From contig JAEOAD010000031.1 of the NCBI GenBank assembly GCA_036365145.1, positions 13,116,001-13,180,000 on the forward strand: a stretch of DNA of 64,000 bases, read 5' to 3'. The notes beneath the pieces were generated by a model. That model searched no databases. It was not told the DNA's origin and worked only from the letters and a program-made list of their open reading frames with translations. The stretch is from Orientallactaga sibirica (lineage: Eukaryota; Chordata; Mammalia; Rodentia; Dipodidae). Position numbers and translations under genes: made by a program. Numbering within the stretch: the stretch's first letter is position 1; every line of letters begins with the position of its first letter. Below, piece by piece: positions 9,426 through 20,175 of this stretch.

Positions 9426-11565
9426 CAACCCACTAGGGATGTAGTGTTAATTAGTTTCACCATGAATACATTTTGTGGCGTAGTTAACGTTCAATGTTCT
9501 CTGCATTTAAATAAAAATACATGTCTTAATATTCTAAGAAAATATCTTGGCAAAGTAGAAACTGGTAAATGCACATTTGTCTCTCCAGTTTCCTTCTTTT
9601 GTTCAGGAATCTAACAATCACATATGTTCCTTTCAATGGGACTTTGTCCACAGTGCTGTGACAATGATGCGTTATCTTATAGGAAAATCACTTTGGAAAA
9701 GTTCCAGGCTTGCTTCAGCAACACCCAGCTCGCTTCTGGGACAGTGCTTTTCTTAGTGGCAGTAGGAGTGGAGCCTACTCTTGCATTATCCAATTAAGGA
9801 GCAGGGCTGCCAAGTTCAAGTGAATCAGGACTGGTAAGATTCTAGACACTGAGCACATGGGAGCCTTGGTCTTGACGTAGAGAAAAGGGCTGTGATTTAG
9901 GGACCTGAGAAGATTCCAGAAGGAAAAAACTGTGACAGCCACATCTCTTCAAAGACTAGTCCTTCTTATTCTTCCTCCCTATCTTCTAACTTCTTCAGAT
10001 TGGGTTCATTTCAGGAATTGCAGGGCCTCCAGGGAAATTACTTCAGGGTCCAGTTTACACAGCGGAAGTTAGTTTGCTCACTTTAAAATTAGCAGGGTCC
10101 AGACGTTAGGTTTTTAATCTTAGAAAATAGAAAAATAAAGCAAAAAGATCAATATAAGTTAAAAAAGAAGCTTCACTATTTTCTCTGTTGTGGAAAAAAT
10201 GTACAACATATAGCTTTTAGAGTCCAGAGCTGTAAAGCAGACAGAACTCAATGGGTGCAGAGCCAGCCATGACAGACTGGGGGCTCGGATTTGTGCCTCT
10301 CACCATCATTCTCGCTATTTCTCGGGGCAGGAGACTTCAGAGGTATTACTGGTATAAGAGCCCTGTTTCAGATTCCTGTGAGAAAAATCCCCCCAATTTG
10401 CTGTAAGATATTGGATTGGACCTATGGCTTCTATGTCACAAAGGGTCAGCGATTGCAATTCAAGTAACAGAATAGGGCAAGCTGGCTTTTCCTCACTTAC
10501 GGTCCCTTCCTTTCTCCCTCCAAGGATAACCTTAATTTCTTTGGGATTATATTTAAGCAGCAGCCTTATGAAATATCAGAGGCCAGGTTGGAGACCACAT
10601 TTACTGTTTTTTTCTTTTTTTTCTGATCTCCACTGTGGGCCTTCTTGCATATTAAAACGCCCCCTTTGGGCTGTGTGTTTGTCTGCAGTGGTGTCCCCCA
10701 GTCTGCATTCCTGCAGGTCCCTTCCAGGCTGTGCTGGCTAGCTTTCTGTCAAGCTGCATACCCAGAGGCTGGTGGTGTGGGTGCCTCTGTTAAGTACTTG
10801 GAGATTGGAAGGTCTTGAGAAATGTAATTTAAACACTCGAAGCTTGCAAACAAAAGTCCCACAAGTATGTTGGAGGTACGGGAACCAGAGGCATCTGGTA
10901 GCTCCCTCCCAGTGAGCACTGTTCACTGGGGAGGATGAACTCTGGGGTTGGGGTGTACTCTGGGACCTATGGCTTTCTGCAGTATGTGGGCTGAAAGAGG
11001 AATTCTCATGTTCAAAGGGAAGGCTTGCAGCCACCTGTTGTAGGAGGAAGAAATAATTGGCAGGGCTGGAAGGGCAGGGACTCTTCCAAAGGATGGCAAG
11101 TCTCTACCTACAATACCCAGGGACCAGAAAGCCAACACTGCAGAGCTGCTAGGACCTCAGCCCCTGAGAAGACCGACTGGTACTGGAAGACACAGTTGCC
11201 TCTAGCTGATGAAGCATTTTGCATGCCTTCACATAGCTTTAGTACTTTTATCACCTGATTGAAAAATAATGACAATGGGAAAAAAATCTTAAAATGGACC
11301 TATGAAATCACAACCTAATCAACATAAATCTGAAACATAGAGCTTAGGTATGTGAAGTGTCTTATGTTGTACGGAAATTGCTGTGCGTGCTTGTAGATGG
11401 TAGACACTCAGATTTGGGACAGTCAAGGCCTACAAGTAGAAACCAACAGGCTGGAGTTTGGAAAACCAAGCCCCTCCCTCTTCTTTTAGTGATAGAAAGA
11501 GTTGAGCTTTCAAATCCATAGCTTCAGCCCAGATGTAAGGCTACTTTTTAAAAGTTCATATACAA
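9426..11565. other. Unique non-coding sequence
   Basis: A 2.1-kb stretch without any repeat I can recognise. It has mixed base composition, many stops in all frames and no exon with good splice signals. It is one of the longest repeat-free stretches in the window. Confidence 0.45.
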
Positions 11566-11745
11566 GGCTGGGGAGATTCCTCAGTGGTTAAAGGCACTTG
11601 TTGGAAAGGCTGCTGGCCCAGGTTTGATGCCCCAGCACCCACATAAAGCTGGACACAAAGTGGCACATGTGTCATTTGCAGCAGCAGGAGATCCTGGTGT
11701 GCCCCTCACCACCACCACACATGCACAAATAAATACTTAAAAATT
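11566..11745 (+). mobile_element. DIP-type SINE
   Basis: GGCTGGGGAGATTCCTCAGT head, GCTGGACACAAAGTGGCAC core and AATAAATACTTAAAAA tail. It is immediately followed by an inverted copy. Confidence 0.85.
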
Positions 11746-11957
11746 TTTTTTATGAGAGAGAAAAGAGAGAGAGAGAGGGGGAGAGATATTGGCATGCCAG
11801 GGCCTCCAGCTGCTGTAATTGAACTCCAGACCTGTGCACCACCTTGTGCACATGCATTACCTTGTGTGTCTGGCTTACATGGGTTCTGGGGAGGCAAACC
11901 TGGGTCCTTAGGCTTCCCAGGCAAGTGCCTTAACCACTAAGCCATCTCTCCAGCTCC
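11746..11957 (-). mobile_element. DIP-type SINE, inverted neighbour
   Basis: Reverse copy beginning with a T/GA-rich tail and ending GCCATCTCTCCAGCTCC. It carries a small internal expansion near the box (TTGTGCACATGCATTACC). Together with the copy at 11566-11745 it makes an imperfect inverted repeat of about 390 bp. Confidence 0.85.
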
Positions 11958-12119
11958 ACTTCTTCTTTTCCTCCTTCTCCTCCTCCTCCTCCTTCTTCTT
12001 TTTTTTGAAGCTCATAACCATATGCTCATGGACCATCCTCAAGGACTGTTTAAATCATCTCTTCATAGTGACCTTTCAGAAGTTCCCACTGTGTCTTACA
12101 CTTCTTCAGTAAAGAATTT

Positions 12120-12148
12120 TTATTTTTATTTTATTTGAAACAGAGAAA

Positions 12149-12210
<62 letters not shown>

Positions 12211-12732
12211 GAGAGAGAATGAATGGGTGCTCCAGGGCCTCCAGCCACTGTAATCAAACTCCAGACACATGAGCCACCATGTGCATCTGACTTATATGGG
12301 TACTGGGGATGTGAACCTAGGTCCTTTGGCTTTGCAGGTGTAGTAGTTTGAATAGATGGCCCCCAATATATTCAGTGTTTTTAGTTTGTAGTTTTTATCT
12401 GCATCCACCTGGTTGGAGGCAGTGTTACTGGGCAGGTCTTAAGGTGTGGTGGTGGGTTTGAGATTTCAATCTAAAGATATGCAAAGTGTGCCTAGCTGGA
12501 GTTCCTGAAGTGTGATGTGCTGTGTGGCTTGTGGCTTTTCTCTCTGTGTCTGGTCATGTGAAAGCAGGCCAGTTTTTTCTGCCATTATGGAACTTCCCCT
12601 GGATCTGTAAGAGTCAATAAATAATATCCCTTCCTCCATAACTTTGTGTGGTGTGGAAGTTCATCTCAGTGAACCTAAAGCTGTCTGCTACAGCAGGTAA
12701 GTGCCTTAATTGCTAAGTCACCTCTCCAGGCC
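12120..12732 (-). mobile_element. DIP-type SINE split by an LTR
   Basis: The reverse SINE starts at a long GA tract (12141-12217) and runs to TTTGGCTTTGCAGG at 12338. It resumes after the LTR with GCAGGTAAGTGCCTTAATTG to CTCTCCAGGCC at 12732. The GCAGG at the junction is duplicated, so the SINE was there before the LTR inserted. Confidence 0.9.
12339..12692 (+). mobile_element. Solo MaLR-type LTR with 5-bp target duplication
   Basis: The 354-bp element begins TGTAGTAGTTTGAATAGATG and ends GCTGTCTGCTACA. GCAGG flanks both sides (12334-12338, 12693-12697). It carries an AATAAATAAT-type polyadenylation region near its 3' end. A TG...CA terminus and 5-bp duplication fit an endogenous retrovirus LTR of the ERVL-MaLR class. 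There are no internal viral genes. Confidence 0.85.
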
Positions 12733-12758
12733 AGGAAAGGCTTTTAAACATTAGTAGA

Positions 12759-13085
12759 GCGATGGTTTGAATGAGGTACCACCCAGGGTCTTATGCATTT
12801 TGAATAGTTGGTCCCCAGCTGGTGGAAATTTGGGAGGTGGAGCCTTTCTGGAGGAGGTGTGTTGCTGGGGGTAGATCTTGAGATTTATTAGCCTAGCTTG
12901 CCAGTGCTAGGAAGCTTACTTTCTTGCTGCTTCCTGCCAGCTGCTGTGGCAAGGTGTGATATCTAGCCTCTGCTCTGCCATGTTATGATGGAACTAGCCC
13001 TTGAGACTGTAAGCTGAAATAAACTGTTTTCTCCGATCAACTGCTTTTGGTCAGGTGTCTTGTCTCAACAATGAGGAGGTGACAG
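12759..13085 (+). mobile_element. MaLR-type solo LTR
   Basis: GATGGTTTGAATGAGGTACC, GGTCCCCAGCTGGTGG, GGGAGGTGGAGCCTTTCTGG, then TGTAAGCTGAAATAAACTG and GTGTCTTGTCTCAACAATGA follow the usual MaLR (ORR1/MST-like) LTR order, including its AATAAA. Boundaries are approximate because no clear target duplication is visible. Confidence 0.75.
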
Positions 13086-13172
13086 CTATAAGTCATTAGG
13101 AAGATGCAAATAAAGCCACAGTGAGGGATCCCTGAACACTATCAGAATGACTTAAATTAAAAAAAAGAAGAG

Positions 13173-13413
13173 GGCTGGACAGATGGCTTAGTGGTTAGGT
13201 GCTTGCCTATGACGCCTAAGGACCCTGGTTTGAGGCTCAATTCCCCAGAACCCATGTAAGCTAGATGCACAAAGTGGTTCATGCATCTGGAGTTAATTTG
13301 CAGTGGCTGGAGGCCCTGGTGCTCCCTTCTCTCTCTCTCTCTCTCTCACTCTCTCTCTCTTTCTATCTGCCTCAAACAAACAAACAAACAAACAAACAAA
13401 CAAACAAACAAAA
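13173..13413 (+). mobile_element. DIP-type SINE with (CAAA)n tail
   Basis: GGCTGGACAGATGGCTTAGT head, core TAGATGCACAAAGTGG, a long CT-rich stretch, and a (CAAA)n tail of about ten units. Confidence 0.9.
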
Positions 13414-13514
13414 AAGCAAAAGGCAATATCAATACTAACAAAGATAACCCAGATTGCTTGTATGTGGATTATGAAAATGTAAGATGTCTGGAAGAGAGTT
13501 TGAAGGTTTCTTAA

Positions 13515-14190
13515 AAACTTAAGCACATTGACTCTGCAATCCTACAATTGCAGTTCCAAACATGTCCCCCAGAGGAAGGAAAGCTCAGTTTGTATGAAAA
13601 CTTGTGCACAGTCATTCAGAGCAGCTTCATTCATCATAGCAAAATCTGTCCTTTGATGGCCCAGATGTTCTTCCACAGATAAATGGTTTAGTAAACTGTG
13701 GTACGTCTACATCTGGGACTGCTACTCAGCACAAGGAGTGAACTTCTGATGGATGGAAATAAACAATGAGTCTCCAGGAAATAATGCTGAGCATGGAAAG
13801 ACAAAAGACAGGAATGTCTGAATGTTTGATTGCATGCATGCTAGTACTCTTGAAATTACAACACTTTATAAACAGAGAACTGATTAGTGGCTTTCAGGGT
13901 TTTGGCATGTGGGTCAGGGTGAGTCGGAAGTGGATATGATTACAATGGGGCAAAGGGTAGGATTATAGTGGACTGGAGCTATGGAGTAATGGAGCTATGG
14001 AGGATGAAATTATATGACTGAATACACAGAGACCTGAGAGAAGAAGTAAAATTGGGGAATCTCAGTAATGTGAGGGAGAATGCACACCTGCTAGTACCTG
14101 GCTGTGATACTGGACTATAATTTTGTAAAATATTATCATTCAGAAAAACTAAGGGTAAAAGGGATTTCTTAATTATTTCTTACCATTTCA
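13515..14190 (+). mobile_element. Ancient LINE-1 (L1M-like) ORF2 end and 3' UTR
   Basis: The order ACTCTGCAATCCTACAATTG, GTGCACAGTCATTCAGAGC, AGCTTCATTCATCATAGCAA, CCCAGATGTTC, GATAAATGG, AACTGTGGTA, TACTCAGCACAAGGAG follows the well-known end of mammalian L1 ORF2. A 3' UTR with GGATATGATTACAATGGGGC comes next. It is heavily mutated, with no open frame. Confidence 0.75.
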
Positions 14191-14298
14191 CGTGAATCTA
14201 CAATTATCTCAATTTATTTGTTAACTTAAAATTTTTTATTTTAATTAATAATTTTGAGGTAAAAATACATAACAAATTTACCTTCAAACATATTATTC

Positions 14299-14464
14299 AT
14301 CCCTTTTTTCCTCTTCCTTCCTTCCTTTTTTTCTTTTTTCTTTTTCTGTCTCTCCCTCCTTTCTACCTCTCTCCCTACTTCTTTCTTTCCTTCCTTCCTT
14401 TCTTTCTTTTTTCTTTTTCTGTCTCTCCCTCCTTTCTACCTCTCTCCCTACTTTTTCTTTTCTC

Positions 14465-14521
<57 letters not shown>

Positions 14522-14530
14522 TTTCTTTCC
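14299..14530 (+). repeat. Polypyrimidine tract with 48-bp tandem duplication and (TTTC)n
   Basis: The strand is almost purely C and T. A 48-base unit (14333-14380) is repeated exactly at 14406-14453, offset 73. The tract ends in about 15 TTTC units. Such homopurine/homopyrimidine mirror-rich tracts can form triplex DNA; that is inference. Confidence 0.85.
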
Positions 14531-14544
14531 ATTTCTAGAAGTTT

Positions 14545-14905
14545 GGGTGTGGTATTCGTGCATGTATGTATGTTGTCCATATGTATGTGGGTGCACATCT
14601 ATGTATGGGTGCATGTATGTGTATGGGGAGGCCAAAGGTGAAACATTGGGTGTCTTTCTCAATCACTCTCATTTTTATGCATCAGTGTCTCTCGCTTGAG
14701 CCTGGAGCTTTCCAGTTCAGCTAGTCTAGCTCTACAGCTTGCCTGGGGGATCCCACCACCACCTCTGGAGCACTGGGATTATGGGTGGCAACCACATCCA
14801 CCAGGCATTTATGTGGGCGCTCAGTGTATGTGTGGGAGGGTTAACTCTGGTCCTCACACTTGCATGGTATGTGCTTTAGCCACTGAACCATCTCCATAAC
14901 CCCTA
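14545..14905 (-). mobile_element. B4-like composite SINE
   Basis: On the plus strand there is a TG/TATG-rich stretch, GGGGAGGCCAAAGGTGAAAC, a B1-like GAGCACTGGGATTATGGGTG, and a reversed tRNA-like end GTATGTGCTTTAGCCACTGA. The same architecture recurs at 29130 and 36065. Confidence 0.6.
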
Positions 14906-14909
14906 CTTC

Positions 14910-15775
14910 AGATGTTTTTCATTTTCTCCAGCTTGAACTTTGCATCCACTAATACGGACTTCTCTGTTTTGGTACTTTTTGTTTATTCCAAACAAACAAC
15001 TGTCAACACCGAAACTCTTTTGGAGATCCTCGTCAGCAGAGGTCAAACTTTTCTTGTGTCCTTGAGCTGCCCTTGCTGTGGTGGCATCCACCTGCTGATC
15101 CTCCTGTGAGTCTGGTTTTGCTTTGTCAGGGTCTGCATTCATTTGATTTCCCAATCCAGACACCTGGTTCTCTCTGACTCAGTTGCACAGCCTGGAAAGA
15201 GGGCCTGGCAAAGTGTTTCCCTGGTTATAGGTTTGTGAACATGCAAAACTAAGATATTTTGACTACAATGAGGGTCACCTTGAGCACCCCCTCCCCCCCC
15301 CGCTCTCTCTAGCATGTCCATGGGTTTTAACTGTTTCTGTACTTTAAAACATATTTTCTTTGCAGGTTTGCTAAGTTTGGATGTTTCTCTTGTGAGTTTG
15401 TTGTGAGGATGTCTGTCTATAATGAAACTGTTCAAGTCTTACCGTGTGGGAAGACATGTCAAAAACTATAGAAGATATTTTCAAAGACTTGGAAGAAAGC
15501 CTGATCATAAATGAGAGGCAAAAGGTATATTCCAAAACTTGATAAAGCTTGAATATTCATTTTTCTTGGAATTTGGAAAGGTTTTGGAATATTTAAATTA
15601 AAGCAATGAGAACTTACAGACTAATTTGGATGTAAATGAAAGTGAAGTTTTTATTTTTTATTTTTTTATCAAAATACTGAAGTCTTAGCTACTGAAGACT
15701 CACTGAGGTCAGGAATGAGATGCCCACCTAGACAACATAGCAACACCCTGTTTCTAAAGAAAAAACAAAACTGGG
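14910..15775. other. Mostly unique sequence
   Basis: No clear repeat. 15440-15560 has an A-rich, L1-like flavour (AAAACTATAGAAGATATTTTC), but it is too short to classify. A C-run lies at about 15289-15300. ORFs under 100 codons are not convincing. Confidence 0.4.
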
Positions 15776-16160
15776 CTGGAGAGATAGCCGAGTTGGCAAT
15801 GAGCTTGTCTCACAAGCATGAGGACCTGAGTTTGATCCCTAGCACCCATGTAAAATGTCAGGTGTGGTGGTGTGCTCTGTAATTCAAGTGTGGAGATGCA
15901 GAGACAGGATGGTTTCCGCAGCTTGCTGGCTTGGCAGTCTAGCCTACCTGGTGAACTCCAGGATCCTGAGGAAACCCTATCTCAAAAAGAGGTGGCCAGT
16001 GTTCCTGAGAAATGATACCCCAAGTTGTTCTTTAGCTTCCACATGTGTATGCATACACTTGCACCTCCCCCCCACAATGTTCCTACACACATAAACAGGC
16101 ATATACACATGTGCTCACTCCACACCCATGCAAAAAAAAAAGAAAGAAAGAAAGAAAGGA
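15776..16160 (+). mobile_element. B4-like SINE
   Basis: GGGCTGGAGAGATAGCCGAG tRNA-like head with TTTGATCCC box B, B1-like middle ending AAACCCTATCTCAAAAAGAG, then a CACA/TATG-rich stretch and an A/AAAG tail. The copy at 33064-33410 has the same layout. Confidence 0.7.
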
Positions 16161-16288
16161 GAAAACTGATCACTTTTCAGTGGGTAGAAGAGCACACACT
16201 GAAGCAAACTTAAAGGATTATGACAAAATGTGCTCAGAATCAGAATCAGAAGCCAGTAAAATCATTTTGACATTAAAAACTGTAATAG

Positions 16289-16432
16289 AAGCCAGGCATG
16301 GTGGCACACACATTTAATGCCAGCACTTGGGAGGAAGAGGTAGGTAGGTGCCGTGAGTTCACCCTGAGAGTACATAGTGAATTCCAGGTCAGCCGAGGGT
16401 AGAGTGAGACCCTACCTTGAAAAACAAAGCAT
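16289..16432 (+). mobile_element. B1 SINE
   Basis: Begins AAGCCAGGCATGGTGGCACA and ends CCTTGAAAAACAAAGCAT. It is flanked by AAACTGTAATAG (16277-16288, 16433-16444). Confidence 0.9.
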
Positions 16433-16444
16433 AAACTGTAATAG

Positions 16445-16620
16445 GTCTGGTATGGTGGTCTGGTATGGTGGTGCATGCTGCAATCCCATAAACTTGAGAG
16501 GCTGAGGCAGTAGGATCACTGAGTTTGAGGCTACTCTGCTCTTGCCTATATAGGGAGTTCTAAGCCAGATAAGCCTACATAGCAAGACCCTGCCTGTCTC
16601 TAAATAAATAAATAAATAGT
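16445..16620 (+). mobile_element. Older B1 SINE
   Basis: GGTGGTGCATGCTGCAATCC, AGGCTGAGGCAGTAGGATCA and AGCAAGACCCTGCCTGTCTC match the B1 body with many changes. The tail is AAATAAATAAAT. The first bases contain a 14-bp echo, GTCTGGTATGGTGG repeated twice. Confidence 0.75.
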
Positions 16621-17009
16621 AAATTATAAAAAAATTAAAAACATAAGGAAGTCATTAAGGGTAAGATATTTTACTTGTGTAAAAATGACAAATAAGCCCT
16701 TTGAAATTTTGATAATCTTGTTAAGAGGTGTGACTTATATAAAATATTTTTTTCTGCTTTAAACACAAATAGTGATGTTAGCAAGATAAATAAGCTTAAA
16801 GCTTATATCATAATATCATTATAAAGAAATGATCAATTAAATGGGCTAATGAGTTTCATCCATTCAGAATCAGTAAAAATTCTAGAATGTTTTTGAAAAA
16901 TCACAGCTTCTATGAAAACTGGAGAGGTTTTCTTAGTTTTGACAACACTGTAAATATTTGCATAACCAAGTCATGAATTAGTTGAAAAATGGAATGAACT
17001 ATTTTCTTT

Positions 17010-17219
17010 TATAAAATATTATTTATTTATTTATTTGCAAGCAGAGAGAGACAGAGAGAGAGAGAGAATGGGATGCCAGGGCCTCTAGCTGCTGCAAACG
17101 AACTCCAGATGGATATGATACTTTGTACATCTGGTTTTATGTGGGTATGGGGAAATTGAACCCATGTCATTAGACTTTGCAGGAAAGTGCCTTAACTGTT
17201 GAGCCATTTCTCTAACCCT
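17010..17219 (-). mobile_element. DIP-type SINE
   Basis: Reverse copy: TTATTTATTTATTTGCAAGC tail, GA tract, AGGGCCTCTAGCTGCTGC core, and GAGCCATTTCTCTAACCCT at the head. Confidence 0.9.
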
Positions 17220-17230
17220 GAACTTCTTTT

Positions 17231-17410
17231 TATTTTATTTTTATTTTATTTATTTATTTATTTATTTTGCTTTTTGAGGTAGGGTCTCACTCTAGCTCAG
17301 GCTGACCTGGAATTCACTCTGTAGTCTCAGGGTGGCCTCGAACTCATGGTGATCCTCCTACCTCTGCCTCCCGAGTGCTGGGATTAAAGGCGTGTGCCAC
17401 CACACCTGGC
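17231..17410 (-). mobile_element. B1 SINE
   Basis: TTTATTT-rich tail followed by a well-preserved reverse B1 ending GCCACCACACCTGGC. It is flanked by TGAACTTCTTT (17219-17229, 17411-17421), so it inserted just beyond the DIP copy at 17010. Confidence 0.9.
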
Positions 17411-17699
17411 TGAACTTCTTTCTTAACTGTTAAAAATAAAAATCAAATTTCTATCTGCTATGTCAGAGGAAGGGCTGAACTATCTTTTTTTTTTTTCTTG
17501 TGTGTGTGTAGAGAATATTACCTTGTCATAAAAGAGGTGAGGGAAGAGTATATAGAACAAGCATGTGGGGATAAAGCATTGTCGAGGTAGGTTGAGCAGT
17601 TTACTATTACACATTTTTTTTCTGGATAGTATATCCATGAACAACTTATAAAATTTACAATTTATTAAATTTTTTAAATTCTAAGTAAATATTCATTTA

Positions 17700-17880
17700 A
17701 AAAGTAATTATATATTTAAGAGAGAAAGAAAGGCACCTCAAGGCCTCTTGCCACTGCAAATAAACTCTAGATGCATGCACCACTTTGTGTGTCAAGCTTT
17801 ATATGGGTGCTGAGGAATCGAACCCTGGTTGGCAGGTTTTACAAGCAAGCTTTTTAAGCTGCTAAACCACCTTCCAGCCC
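17700..17880 (-). mobile_element. DIP-type SINE, diverged
   Basis: Reverse copy with AAGGCCTCTTGCCACTGC, TAGATGCATGCACCACTTTG and the head end CTAAACCACCTTCCAGCCC. Confidence 0.8.
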
Positions 17881-17906
17881 ATAAATATCCATTTTTCATA
17901 CTGATG

Positions 17907-18047
17907 TTTTTTGAGACTGTCTCACTCAGTAGTCCATGCTGTCCTGAATTCACTATGTAGCCCAGACAGGCTTTGAACTCATGGCAATTCACCTGTTTTA
18001 GCCTCATGAGTGCTGGGATTACATGCATGAGCTACTACGTCCAGCTT
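17907..18047 (-). mobile_element. Old B1 SINE
   Basis: TTTTTTGAGACTGTCTCACT, GAATTCACTATGTAGCCCAG and GAGTGCTGGGATTACATGCA are the reverse B1 signature with marked divergence. Confidence 0.8.
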
Positions 18048-18254
18048 ATGCTGAATTTTAATAAAGACTTGCCCCCCAGGTTTATTAGCTTCGGAACCTA
18101 CAAAACCTAGATATTCTCAGAACATACTCCTCTACTTACTTGTTTTAGCTGCGTAACTCCTGGGCATATGCTAAGACTCCTTCCAGTAATTAAAGCCTAA
18201 AAGTGAGTCAGAATCCTTTGTTTTCCTTTCATCTTCCACAGAATAAGTCTGCTG

Positions 18255-18343
18255 TGGTGGACATGAGCCTGTACTCAGAGCCCAGCAGCAGGGATTTGAG
18301 TTCCAGTGACCTTATAGCTCATATATATATATATATATATATG

Positions 18344-18390
<47 letters not shown>

Positions 18391-18600
18391 TTATAGCTTT
18401 GTGACCTTAGGTGTATTATTTACATTCTCTGTGAGTCAGTGTTCTCTGCCATAGAGTAGGCTAACAAAACATACCATAGAGTATCATTGTGAGGAATATA
18501 TTACTATAAGTGCTTAGACATTGTAAGACAGGTGCCCCTGTATGCAGCAAAATGATTGTGAGCAAACCTCACATATGGTAGTTACTGAATAAAAGTTGAT
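18255..18600 (+). mobile_element. MIR SINE interrupted by a microsatellite block
   Basis: GGGATTTGAGTTCCAGTGAC is the MIR tRNA-like box. TTGTGACCTTAGGTGTATTA and the later GTGAGGAATATATTACTATA follow the MIR core and 3' order. The element is cut by an AT/GA block at 18320-18388. Confidence 0.65.
18320..18388 (+). repeat. (AT)n(GA)n block flanked by 10-bp duplication
   Basis: About ten AT units then a GA-rich run. CCTTATAGCT occurs on both sides (18310-18319 and 18389-18398), which is the footprint of an insertion into the MIR. The inserted material has no SINE body. Confidence 0.8.
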
Positions 18601-18603
18601 TTG

Positions 18604-18770
18604 GGGGCAGGGAAGATGGCTTAGAGGTTAAAAGTACATGCTTGAAAAGTCTACTGGCCTAGGTTTAATTTCTAAGCTGCCCATATAACCCAGATGCAAA
18701 AAAAGCAGCACAAGTGTCTGGTGTTCATTTGCAGAACAGGAGACCCTAGCACATGAACACACACACACAG
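18604..18770 (+). mobile_element. DIP-type SINE, diverged
   Basis: GGGGCAGGGAAGATGGCTTA head, CCAGATGCAAAAAAAGCAGC core and TTCATTTGCAGAACAGGAG 3' part. The tail is a CA-rich stretch. Confidence 0.8.
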
Positions 18771-18799
18771 TTTTTTTTAAAGTTAATTAATGACTGTGG

Positions 18800-19592
18800 G
18801 TGGAAAAAAAATCCATCAATAGTCTTAACCAATAATAGACCCTGCAAGCTATATACTGGCCAGCCAGGTGAGATGGGCCCACTAGTGCAACAGTGGAATG
18901 TTTGCTATGGAAGTAACCAACTGCTCTCTTATTAGACTCTAGGCCTACTCCATAGGAGGGAATCCATGTCGGTACTGAAAACTTAGTGAAAAGCTTATGG
19001 CCTGGAAGGTTACAAGTTCTAGGGGGGTGAGCTACTACTATTATTAGGCTAAATGGATATTATATGACCAGCAATTTGCTCTCTAAAGGCTTACGTTTAT
19101 GCTCATATAGTAATGTTACTCTCACTTTGGTTAGAGAAGCGTCTCTTTACAGATGGTAGTTCCTACTAAGGAGACTCAGAACTCATCAGAGTATTGAGAA
19201 GTGACAATGTAGTGTTCAGCACTAAAGGAGACATCTCTATCACACCTTCCAAAGCTCAGGGACCTTCGTGGAAGAGGTGTAAGGAAGAATTTAAGAACCA
19301 AAGGATGAGGTGGAGTGCTTGGGAACAGTGACTTCCAGACAGAGTGGCCATTGCATTCATGACCTCACAGCGGCTGTTGTTACCTGCATAATTAGACCCA
19401 TCTACACGTAGTCATGGATGATGGAGGAGGGAAAAAATGACATCAAAATGGAAGATGGAGTAGCTGGGAAAAAGTGGGAAAGGAGTTCAGTGAAGGGAAA
19501 TGAAAGAGGTGGGAGAAAGGAGGGTGGTGGGAAAGGATTACGATCAGACTATGTTGTGTATATGAATGGAGGTTGTCAATAAGAATACATTA
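18800..19592 (+). mobile_element. LINE-1 3' UTR (variant B end)
   Basis: TAACCAACTGCTCTCTTATT, AGAGAAGCGTCTCTTTACAG, CACTAAAGGAGACATCTCT, CATCAAAATGGAAGATGGAG and terminal TTGTCAATAAGAATACATTA parallel the copy at 41440-42755. 5' truncated with no ORF2. Confidence 0.7.
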
Positions 19593-19596
19593 AAAA

Positions 19597-19794
19597 GGGC
19601 TAGAGAGATGGCTTAGTGATTAGGGTGCTTGCCTGTAAAGCTTAATAACCAAGGTTTGATTCCCCAATGTCCACATGAAGTGGTGCATGCATCTGGAGTT
19701 CGTTTGCAGTGACTGGAGGCCCTGGCATGCCCATTTTTTCTGTCTCTCTTCACTCATCTCTCTCTGCTTGCAAATAAATAAATATTTTTTTATA
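19597..19794 (+). mobile_element. DIP-type SINE (first of a tandem pair)
   Basis: GGGCTAGAGAGATGGCTTAG head through TGCAAATAAATAAATATTTT tail. It sits at the LINE-1 A-tail and is followed by a second copy 13 bp on. Confidence 0.9.
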
Positions 19795-19807
19795 AAAAGA
19801 ATATGTT

Positions 19808-20003
19808 GGGCTGGGGAAATGGCTTAGTGGTTAAGGCGTTTGCCTGTGAAGTCTAAGGTCCACGGTTCAATTCCCCAGGACCCACATAAGCCAGATGCAC
19901 AAGGGGGTGCATGTGACTGGAGTATATTTGCAGTGGCTAGAGGCCCTGGTGTGCCCATTCTCTCTTTCTCTCTTAAATAGACAAAAAAAAAAATTTTTTT
20001 TTT
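19808..20003 (+). mobile_element. DIP-type SINE (second of a tandem pair)
   Basis: GGGCTGGGGAAATGGCTTAG head, AGCCAGATGCACAAGG core and A/T-rich tail. It is flanked by the perfect 13-bp duplication AAAAGAATATGTT (19795-19807, 20004-20016). Confidence 0.9.
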
Positions 20004-20059
20004 AAAAGAATATGTTAAAAAGTTAATGCACTTATGACCAAATTGGAAAGAGACACTGA

Positions 20060-20175
20060 GGCAAATGGTTTAACAGAATGTGACCTTTAGTGAATTAGTT
20101 TATCTCTGTGGTCTTGGGTTCCTTTTACATGAAATAGGGACATTCAAATTGAGATCCTTCATACCTCTCAAATTG
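20060..20175 (+). mobile_element. MIR SINE fragment
   Basis: AATGTGACCTTTAGTGAATT, ATCTCTGTGGTCTTGGGTTC and CATGAAATAGGGACATTC follow the MIR core order. Confidence 0.55.

Noticed and set aside
12701..12733. Splice-donor-like CAGGTAAG at the end of the LTR
   Set aside because: The phrase is simply the reversed DIP sequence around the duplicated GCAGG; there is no exon.
14293..14662. Lys/Glu/Arg-rich ORFs on the minus strand
   Set aside because: Translation of the polypyrimidine microsatellite.
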